From an uncultured Bacilli bacterium (GTDB taxonomy: Bacteria > Bacillota_I > Bacilli_A > RF39 > UBA660): DNA of 8,644 bases. This document shows positions 1 to 5,036 of this stretch, piece by piece (the stretch's first letter is position 1; each line of letters starts with the position of its first letter). The stretch lies in assembly GCA_934090595.1 (NCBI GenBank), contig CAKOJO010000047.1:1-8644 (forward strand). Reading direction: 5' to 3'. Below the pieces are notes generated by a model. It was not told the origin of the DNA and made no database searches. It saw nothing but the letters and a program-made list of their open reading frames with translations. Made by a program: the position numbers and the translations under genes.

Positions 1-225
1 GTAGTAATACTTGCTGATCATGGTAATGCAGATACGATGATTAATGAAGATGGAAGTATATGTACAACTCATACTACAAGTCTAGTACCATTTGTATTAT
101 GTGATGATAAAATTAAATTGAAAGAAAAAGGTTCTTTAGTTAATGTGGCACCAACGATTCTTGATTATATGGATATTGCTATACCTAAAGAAATGGAAGG
201 GACAGAATCTTTAATAATAGAATAG
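1..225 (+). CDS. gpmI: 2,3-bisphosphoglycerate-independent phosphoglycerate mutase, C-terminal part (5' end outside window)
   Basis: Reading frame 1 is open from the first base to a TAG at 223-225, giving the last 74 residues of a cofactor-independent phosphoglycerate mutase. This cytosolic glycolytic enzyme interconverts 3- and 2-phosphoglycerate using Mn ions. Seen: the ADHGNAD motif (bases 13-33), whose Asp-His pair corresponds to metal ligands of the alkaline-phosphatase-like phosphatase domain. It is followed by THTT (64-78), whose His is another metal ligand, and then the hydrophobic VPFVL. The ending with NVAPTILDYM and PKEMEG matches the usual C-terminus of the family (VAPTLLDLLG, P.EMTG.SL). 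An internal ATG at 37 is not the start because the upstream codons encode conserved enzyme sequence. The stop lies on the ribosome binding site of the next gene, so the two are probably co-transcribed. Confidence 0.95.
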   Translation, partial: VVILADHGNADTMINEDGSICTTHTTSLVPFVLCDDKIKLKEKGSLVNVAPTILDYMDIAIPKEMEGTESLIIE

Positions 226-235
226 GGAGGTTTTT

Positions 236-766
236 ATGATTTATTTTAAAGAAGGCAAAAATGAAGTATATAAATATGAAATTACTTTTGATTTAGAAAA
301 AGTAAAAGAATTATTAGAGGATTTGGTTCGTGATTGTGGGATAGAAGAAAAAATTACATATTTGTCTTATAGTATTCCACTTAGAGATAATTCGGTTATA
401 TATAAAACCTTTGATTACAAATTAGTAGATTATAAAATGGATCCTTATGAAGTTTGGGATATTTATCAAGTTCATGCTATTATTGTTAAAAAGCCTTATC
501 TTTATGATTTAATGGAAAAAATAGTGCAAGGAAATGTTTTAGCTTTAGAAGAGCTTTTTTCTAAAAGAATTGATATGACAAATAAAAAAGATGAAAAGGA
601 TTTGGATTATTATTATAATGCTTTTCAACCTTTGTTTAGATTTTCTCTAGTTGATAAAATAGATTTAGATTTATATAATAGAGTTAGAGAATTTATGAAT
701 GTTTATAAGGTTGAAAAGAAGAGTGAATTAAGTTTGACCCTTAATAAAAAAGAAAAAGGTTTTTGA
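236..766 (+). CDS. Hypothetical protein, first of a tandem paralogous pair
   Basis: This gene encodes 176 residues. The ATG at 236 is chosen because GGGAGG lies at 225-230 with five-base spacing, right after the gpmI stop. The stop is TGA (764-766), evidence that TGA is not read as Trp. I do not recognise the family. The protein is rich in charged and aromatic residues, has no signal peptide or membrane segment, and is probably cytosolic. Visible landmarks are WDIYQVHAII near residue 74, PYLYDLME near 87, and a block from residue 103 to 127 containing FSKRIDMTNKKDEKDLDYYY. That block is identical in the next gene at the same residue numbers. The Lys/Glu-rich tail (LTLNKKEKGF) is also shared. 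It is probably co-transcribed with gpmI and with its paralogue downstream, 20 bases away. Function unknown; the gene itself is not in doubt. Confidence 0.88.
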   Translation: MIYFKEGKNEVYKYEITFDLEKVKELLEDLVRDCGIEEKITYLSYSIPLRDNSVIYKTFDYKLVDYKMDPYEVWDIYQVHAIIVKKPYLYDLMEKIVQGNVLALEELFSKRIDMTNKKDEKDLDYYYNAFQPLFRFSLVDKIDLDLYNRVREFMNVYKVEKKSELSLTLNKKEKGF

Positions 767-786
767 TAATAAATAAGGAGGTTTTT

Positions 787-1311
787 ATGTATTATTATAA
801 AGTTTTAGAAAATGAAATACTTAAGTATGAAGTTAGTTATGATTTAGGGAAAGTAAGAGGATTACTAAAAGATTTAGTGAAGGATTGTAGTGAAGAAGAA
901 GATATTACATATACCTCTTATGGTATTCCTCATAGAGATAAGCATACTAGATATAAGAAGTTTGATTATCATAAAATCGGCGTTAAAGAAGATTTTTATG
1001 GGGATTGGGATATTTATCAAGTTCATGCTATTATTGGTAAAGAGCCTTATCTTTATGATTTAATGGAAAGAATAATGCAAGGACATATCTCTGCTTTAGA
1101 AGAACTTTTTTCTAAAAGAATTGATATGACGAATAAAAAAGATGAAAAAGATTTGGATTATTACTATGATGCTTTTCAACATTTGTTTAATGTAACTTTA
1201 GTAGATAAAATAGATATATCTTTGTATGAAAGGGTACGTGAATTCATGGGATTATCTAAACTTGAAAATAAAAATGATTTAAGTTTGACTCTTAATAGAA
1301 AAGAAAAATAA
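787..1311 (+). CDS. Hypothetical protein, second of a tandem paralogous pair
   Basis: This gene encodes 174 residues. The start is ATG 787, preceded by TAAGGAGG (774-781) at five-base spacing. The same frame is open back to a TTG at 763, but that would overlap the previous gene's stop and lacks a ribosome binding site. The protein is a full-length paralogue of the preceding one and the two align with almost no gaps. Shared blocks include WDIYQVHAII, PYLYDLME and the invariant block at residues 103-127. The ends and the segment around residues 50-72 have diverged more. There is no signal peptide, membrane segment or recognised catalytic motif. It is the last gene of the transcript, because the terminator at 1288-1325 overlaps its final codons. 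Function unknown. Confidence 0.88.
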   Translation: MYYYKVLENEILKYEVSYDLGKVRGLLKDLVKDCSEEEDITYTSYGIPHRDKHTRYKKFDYHKIGVKEDFYGDWDIYQVHAIIGKEPYLYDLMERIMQGHISALEELFSKRIDMTNKKDEKDLDYYYDAFQHLFNVTLVDKIDISLYERVREFMGLSKLENKNDLSLTLNRKEK

Positions 1312-1325
1312 TTAAGAGTTTTTTT
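1288..1325 (+). terminator. Rho-independent terminator overlapping the 3' end of the second paralogue
   Basis: A perfect 9-bp inverted repeat, ACTCTTAAT (1288-1296) and ATTAAGAGT (1311-1319), encloses a 14-base purine-rich loop and runs into seven T (1319-1325). The left arm and loop lie inside the coding sequence and the right arm begins on the last base of the stop codon. It should end the gpmI-paralogue transcript immediately before the pilin promoter. Confidence 0.8.
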
Positions 1326-1326
1326 C

Positions 1327-1355
1327 TTGACTTTTTATTAAAAAATATATATTCT
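1327..1355 (+). promoter_or_regulatory. Sigma-A-type promoter of the first pilin-like gene
   Basis: TTGACT (1327-1332) and TATTCT (1350-1355) are separated by exactly 17 bases, predicting a start near 1362 and a leader of about 17 bases. The same two hexamers at the same spacing occur before the second pilin-like gene (4985-5013), which supports this reading. An alternative -10, TATAAT at 1356-1361, would need a 23-base spacer and would start transcription inside the ribosome binding site, so I prefer the 17-base version. Confidence 0.65.
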
Positions 1356-1365
1356 TATAATATAT

Positions 1366-1370
1366 GGAGG
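1366..1370 (+). promoter_or_regulatory. Ribosome binding site that fixes the pilin start at ATG 1379
   Basis: GGAGG lies eight bases before ATG 1379. An upstream in-frame ATG at 1364 overlaps this GGAGG and so cannot use it. Using it would also add five residues (MEVDD) to the leader. The arrangement is repeated at 5024-5028 before the second pilin-like gene. Confidence 0.8.
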
Positions 1371-1378
1371 TTGATGAT

Positions 1379-3382
1379 ATGAGAGTACATCATAATAAAA
1401 ATGGATTTACTTTAACTGAATTAATTGCGGTTATTGTTATTTTAGCTATTCTTATTTCACTGGCAACAGTTACTTTTCTAAATGTAAGAAGTAAAGTTCT
1501 AAAAAAGGATTATGATAATCTTGTAACTTATTTGGAAGCTAAAGCTGCTGAGTATGCTCAAGAAACCAATATAACAACAATAAGTGTAGATGATTTAATT
1601 AAAGAAGGTTATGTAACTCCGGATGATGGAAATGATATTTATGATCCTCAAACTAAAGAAAGTATGAATTGTTATATAATAAAGTCTACTTTTGAAGATG
1701 GTAAATATACGGCACAATTAGCACAAGATTTAGGAACTGAAGATGGAAAGTGTAAAACTTATACTAGAACTTTGAATTTACAAATTTGTAAAATGGAAGG
1801 TAATGTTTGTAAGACTTTTGATAGTTCACAATGGTTTGCTAATAATATTACATTAGGTGTTTTATATAATAATGAAACTATAAAAGGTGATGCTAGATAT
1901 GATTGGGTTAGTTCAACTGGGTTATCAAGTTCTGATGCAACTTTAACAACTAAAACTACAAGTATAAGTGAAGATACTATTAAGTGTAGTGTTGAATTTG
2001 ATGATGTTCAAAGTGAGGCACAAAAAGTAGTGAAAATAGATAAAGAAGCACCGTTTGTTACTACGGTTGATATTTATAAACAATATGAATGGGTTCCTCA
2101 TAGTAAATCAGTAACTATAAAGGTAAGTGATGGCAATGGTTCAGGCATTGATAGTATTTATTTAATTGATAAAAAACTTACTAGTTGTGCAAATGTGAAT
2201 TTTACAGATAAAACTACTAATACTGTTTTAAAGAAAGATTTAGGAGCTGGTGAATACTCTGTTTGTGTTAAAGATAAAGTTGGAAATATTTCTAATAATG
2301 TTTATACTTTTAAAGTTGAAATGATAGATGTAGAACCAGAAGCACCAGTATTTACTGCTTCAGATGGTTTGGGTTCTGGTAAATATCATAGTTCTAGTTA
2401 TACTTTGACTTGGAAAAGTGTTAGTAAAGGTTCTCAAGATTTAATTTATTATTATGGTACAAATAAGAATAAATTAAGTAGTACGGGGAATTCTAAATAT
2501 ATTAATAAATCAGAGTTTAATGTAGTGTATTATGTTAAAGCTTGTAGTAAAACTGGTTTATGTTCTGGTATAAGTAGTTATCTTGCTAATGTGGATGAAG
2601 TGAAGCCAACTATTACTATTAAAAGTTCTCCTTCAGGTACTTGTTCTAAGAGTCATTTAATATCTGCATCACTTGTTGATTATGAATCTGGTATTGTGGG
2701 ATATGCTATTACTAATAGTGCTAGTACGCCATCTTCATGGAATAAAGTTACTAATACAAATTCTTTTAATCTTAATTATTCTGTTAGTAGAGAAGGAACT
2801 TATTATGTTCATACGATTGATAAAGTTGGAAATACAAGTTATAAAAGTTATGGATATGTTTGTGTTGATAATGATCCTCCGACTTATCAAGTTTCGACAT
2901 CATTTGATTGTGATTATGGTTTAAGTTTTAGTGTTTATTGTAGCGATAGAAATGGCTGTGATTATACATGGGCATTATCAAATCGTTATAGTAGTTATTA
3001 TCCAAATTCGAGTTGGAATACTTATGCAGATGCAATTGATGGTGATAATTATTTATCTATTAATATTTGTGATGGTGTTGGAAATTGTCAAATTTATAGA
3101 GAATATTTAGATTATTGTGATTTTTCATATACTCCGGACCCAGACCCAGATCCAGATCCTGACCCTGACCCTGACCCTACGCCTTCTGGACCAAAGACAT
3201 ATTGGGCGCATGTAGCGTGTTCAGAAAAAAACTCGTGTCCGTCATCTTATGGTGGAGGTGGCCATTGTGATCCTGTAGGTTCACATGAAACTACAAGTTC
3301 ATGTTATGGAAGTAAATACCTTTGTTATTGTTGCTACTCACCGGCTGTTTGGGCTGGAAATGGTGATTGTCGTGTGTATTAA
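1379..3382 (+). CDS. Large pilin-like surface protein: type IV prepilin N-terminus, Ig-like modules, Asp-Pro linker, Cys-rich C-terminus
   Basis: This gene encodes 667 residues from ATG 1379. Residues 1-9 (MRVHHNKNG) form a short basic class III leader. Prepilin peptidase would cut after Gly9, leaving Phe10, with the conserved Glu at mature position 5 (FTLTE). A hydrophobic helix (10 to about 32) precedes a pilin-like head containing DLIKEGYVTPDDG and cysteines 98, 125, 137 and 144. All of this is shared with the 1131-residue paralogue downstream. Next come an Ig-like module (about 222-320, ending in a VCVKDKVGN strand), one YYYG-type module (about 322-410), another Ig-like module (about 405-500) and a Cys/Tyr-rich stretch to 582. 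A run of seven Pro-Asp pairs (586-599) leads to a terminal domain (606-667) with eight cysteines. Typical type IV pilins are under 200 residues, so this is probably a decorated minor pilin or pilus-borne adhesin. There is no LPXTG motif or Sec-type signal. The adhesin role is inferred. Confidence 0.9.
   Translation: MRVHHNKNGFTLTELIAVIVILAILISLATVTFLNVRSKVLKKDYDNLVTYLEAKAAEYAQETNITTISVDDLIKEGYVTPDDGNDIYDPQTKESMNCYIIKSTFEDGKYTAQLAQDLGTEDGKCKTYTRTLNLQICKMEGNVCKTFDSSQWFANNITLGVLYNNETIKGDARYDWVSSTGLSSSDATLTTKTTSISEDTIKCSVEFDDVQSEAQKVVKIDKEAPFVTTVDIYKQYEWVPHSKSVTIKVSDGNGSGIDSIYLIDKKLTSCANVNFTDKTTNTVLKKDLGAGEYSVCVKDKVGNISNNVYTFKVEMIDVEPEAPVFTASDGLGSGKYHSSSYTLTWKSVSKGSQDLIYYYGTNKNKLSSTGNSKYINKSEFNVVYYVKACSKTGLCSGISSYLANVDEVKPTITIKSSPSGTCSKSHLISASLVDYESGIVGYAITNSASTPSSWNKVTNTNSFNLNYSVSREGTYYVHTIDKVGNTSYKSYGYVCVDNDPPTYQVSTSFDCDYGLSFSVYCSDRNGCDYTWALSNRYSSYYPNSSWNTYADAIDGDNYLSINICDGVGNCQIYREYLDYCDFSYTPDPDPDPDPDPDPDPTPSGPKTYWAHVACSEKNSCPSSYGGGGHCDPVGSHETTSSCYGSKYLCYCCYSPAVWAGNGDCRVY
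3134..3193 (+). repeat. In-frame hexanucleotide repeat encoding a (Pro-Asp)7 linker
   Basis: Seven consecutive six-base units (variants of CCW-GAY: ccggac, ccagac, ccagat, cctgac) encode alternating Pro-Asp, followed by P-T-P-S-G-P. Alternating Pro-acid runs form stiff extended stalks. Here the run separates the Ig-like arm from the cysteine-rich end. Six-base units keep the frame if copies are lost or gained. Confidence 0.9.
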
Positions 3383-3393
3383 GGAGAAATCTA

Positions 3394-3873
3394 ATGAAGA
3401 AAAAAATAATAATTGTTTTAGTATCTATTGTACTTGGCTTTTTAATAGGTCTTGGAATACATTTTTTAACAGTCTATTTTAAAGAGAAAAAAGAATTAAA
3501 TAATATTCAAGAATTAGTGGATAATTACAATCAATTTAATAATATTTATGAAGAAACTACTGATGTTGCTTTTGTTAATCAATTTGATCATGAGTGTTTT
3601 AAATATGAAGGTAATAAAATAGATGATGTTAAAAATAAAGCTAATGAAGTTTTTGAATATGCTTTTAGACATGAAGGTAATCTTGATGAAGTAGATGGTG
3701 AGATATATGTTTGTAAACCAAAAAGTTGTAAAATTAAAAAAATAGATGATTATAAAGTTAGAGATGTTAATGCTAATAGAAAAATATTATTAGTTGATAT
3801 GGATCAAATAGTTATTGAAAAAGTTGATAATACTTGGAAATTTGTAATTTATTATCCTTTATGTGAAAAGTAA
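3394..3873 (+). CDS. Small membrane-anchored protein of unknown function, co-transcribed with the pilin-like gene
   Basis: This gene encodes 159 residues. The start is ATG 3394, because AAGGAG (3381-3386) sits seven bases upstream. The frame is open back to a TTG at 3367, but that would overlap the preceding gene and spoil the N-terminus. MKKK is followed by a hydrophobic helix at about residues 4-26, a signal anchor with no clear cleavage site, so the body is expected outside the membrane. Residues 30-60 are hydrophilic and likely helical (EKKELNNIQELVDNYNQF). The rest is a charged alpha/beta-looking domain with four cysteines (DHEC, YVCKPKSC, PLC). The ribosome binding site overlaps the pilin stop codon, indicating translational coupling. 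I recognise no family. The context suggests a partner or assembly accessory of the pilin-like protein, but this is only inferred. Confidence 0.85.
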   Translation: MKKKIIIVLVSIVLGFLIGLGIHFLTVYFKEKKELNNIQELVDNYNQFNNIYEETTDVAFVNQFDHECFKYEGNKIDDVKNKANEVFEYAFRHEGNLDEVDGEIYVCKPKSCKIKKIDDYKVRDVNANRKILLVDMDQIVIEKVDNTWKFVIYYPLCEK

Positions 3874-3883
3874 ATGGAAGAAT

Positions 3884-3912
3884 AACTCTTGACAAAATGT
3901 TGAGAGTTTTTT
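3884..3912 (+). terminator. Rho-independent terminator after the first pilin operon
   Basis: AACTCTTGACA (3884-3894) pairs with TGTTGAGAGTT (3898-3908) as an 11-bp stem with two G-U pairs and a three-base loop, followed by six T (3907-3912). The stem contains a chance match to a -35 box (TTGACA, 3889-3894) with no -10 at the right distance. Confidence 0.85.
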
Positions 3913-3959
3913 GATTAAAACAAGCGTGTCAAGTACCATGGAAAATTTGGGGCTTTTTC

Positions 3960-3988
3960 TTGAACTTTGGCAATATATACGGTATAAT
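3960..3988 (+). promoter_or_regulatory. Sigma-A-type promoter left in front of a truncated surface-protein gene
   Basis: TTGAAC (3960-3965) and TATAAT (3983-3988) are separated by 17 bases, giving a predicted start near 3995. This is the best -10 match in the window. It leads straight into the interior of a repeat-protein frame with no ribosome binding site or start codon. The surrounding stretch (about 3920-3985) looks visibly richer in G and C than its neighbours and resembles the other two promoters only in the TTCTTGA-CTTT core. Confidence 0.6.
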
Positions 3989-4925
3989 ATATCGTCATTG
4001 AAGATATTTTTATTGGTAAAAGAAGTTCTATAATAGCTAAAGTTGACTGGATTGATAAAGAAAAACCAATAGGTGATATTACTTATAATATAAAAAGTAA
4101 AACAAATAAAACAGTTATGGCAACACTTGTTGTTAATGAAGATGTTACTGTTTTAAATAATACTAATTTTAGTATTAATAGAGATGGTAAGATTGTTAAT
4201 GCTGCTGGAGAAATCATGAATGGTTATACTGTTGATAATATGGATAATGTTTATGATAAAAATGGGAATTATATTGCTAATATGAATCCATTTGTTTATG
4301 AATTTATTGATAATGGGGAATTTACATTTGAATTTGTAGATAAGGCTGGTAATAAAGACGTAGCAACTGCTAAAGTTGATTGGATTGATAAAGAAGCTCC
4401 AATCGCTAGTTTAGAATATGATATTAATAATCTTACTAATAAGGATGTAACAGTTAAAATTGATAAAAGTAATAAAAGTCTTGCTATTGTAAAAATAGTT
4501 AATCCAAGTAAAGATATTTTCTTTGATGTTGGAGTGGGTATTTATGAATTTACAATGGTACTTATGATATTGTCTTTTATGATAAATTAGGTAATAAAGG
4601 TGTAGTAACAATTGTTATTGATTGGTTAGAAGAAAATAATAACAATACTGAAGTTAAAAAAGATGATGTTGTAAGTGGTGATGATAGTAAGAAAGATAAT
4701 GTTAATAAACCTAATAATGATAATAAAGATGATACAAATAAACCAAATGATAAAGATGATGTAATAAAGCCTGATGACAATGATAATAAGCCTAGTGATA
4801 GTAAAAAGGATGAAATAAAATCTGATAATGTTCAAAAAGAAACTAATATTATTCCACTTGTTGTGACAGTAGCTGGGTTATCATCAGTAATTTTTGTGAT
4901 TATATTAAAGATAAGAAAAAAATAA
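3988..4925 (+). pseudogene. Decayed Ig-like repeat surface protein (no start, one-base frameshift)
   Basis: The frame opens after a TAA (3985-3987) and at once reads repeat-protein sequence: GKRSSIIAKVDWIDKEKP, and 111 codons later the same AKVDWIDKEAP motif. The first unit ends with FEFVDKAGN. This pattern is common in cell-wall Ig-like proteins of gut Firmicutes. There is no usable start, ribosome binding site or signal peptide, so the N-terminal part is missing. An ATG at 4117 is internal to a repeat. The frame then closes early at a TAG ending at 4590. Adding one A in the AA of 4554-4555 (aca-aat-ggt) restores FTNGTYDIVFYDKLGNKG and IDWLEE. A stalk rich in Asn, Asp, Lys and Pro follows, then a membrane helix (about 4850-4910) and KIRKK before TAA 4923-4925. 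The intact ancestor was probably a membrane-anchored adhesin unrelated to pilins. Confidence 0.82.
4036..4408 (+). repeat. Two AKVDWIDKE repeat boundaries, 333 bases apart
   Basis: The codons for AKVDWIDKE at 4036 and at 4369 are nearly identical at DNA level and lie 333 bases (111 codons) apart. They mark the start of two successive Ig-like units inside the pseudogene. The second unit carries the frameshift. Confidence 0.75.
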
Positions 4926-4941
4926 TTCTTATCTTTTTTTT
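4907..4941 (+). terminator. Rho-independent terminator after the pseudogene
   Basis: AAAGATAAGAA (4907-4917) and TTCTTATCTTT (4926-4936) form a perfect 11-bp stem with an eight-base loop, followed by eight T (4934-4941). The left arm encodes the last residues of the decayed protein. Its intactness shows that the 3' end of the old gene is preserved. Confidence 0.85.
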
Positions 4942-4984
4942 AACATTAAAAGTTGTCTAATAAAATGAAATAAAGGTTTTATTC

Positions 4985-5013
4985 TTGACTTTTAATGTGA
5001 ATATAGATATTCT
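4985..5013 (+). promoter_or_regulatory. Sigma-A-type promoter of the second pilin-like gene
   Basis: TTGACT (4985-4990) and TATTCT (5008-5013) are 17 bases apart, the same hexamers and spacing as at 1327-1355. After the -10, TTATA(G/A)TATATGGAGGTTGAT is shared with the first gene apart from one base. The spacers themselves differ considerably. The two genes are therefore likely expressed under the same conditions. Confidence 0.65.
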
Positions 5014-5023
5014 TATAGTATAT

Positions 5024-5028
5024 GGAGG
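5024..5028 (+). promoter_or_regulatory. Ribosome binding site that fixes the second pilin start at GTG 5037
   Basis: GGAGG lies eight bases before GTG 5037. The in-frame ATG at 5022 overlaps the GGAGG and cannot be its target. Starting at GTG gives a nine-residue leader ending in Gly, exactly the length found in the paralogue. Confidence 0.78.
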
Positions 5029-5036
5029 TTGATATT

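Noticed and set aside
1364..1378. Upstream ATG start for the first pilin-like gene (and the equivalent ATG at 5022 for the second)
   Set aside because: Each ATG overlaps its own GGAGG, so it cannot be positioned by it. The downstream ATG 1379 and GTG 5037 have ideal spacing and give matching nine-residue leaders.
2673..2924. 83-codon + strand frame inside the first pilin-like gene (also short frames at 3285-3482 and 8188-8376)
   Set aside because: They are out-of-frame shadows of well-supported coding sequence, with composition (Leu/Ile/Met runs) typical of shifted AT-rich codons.
4411..4835. Three overlapping minus-strand open frames across the pseudogene
   Set aside because: They are low-complexity shadows (runs of Ile/Phe/Ser) opposite the Asn/Asp/Lys-rich coding strand, with no ribosome binding sites.
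4959..4983. AATAAAA / TTTTATT inverted repeat before the second pilin promoter
   Set aside because: It is a seven-bp stem of A-T pairs only, in very AT-rich DNA, with no equivalent before the first pilin promoter. It is indistinguishable from chance.
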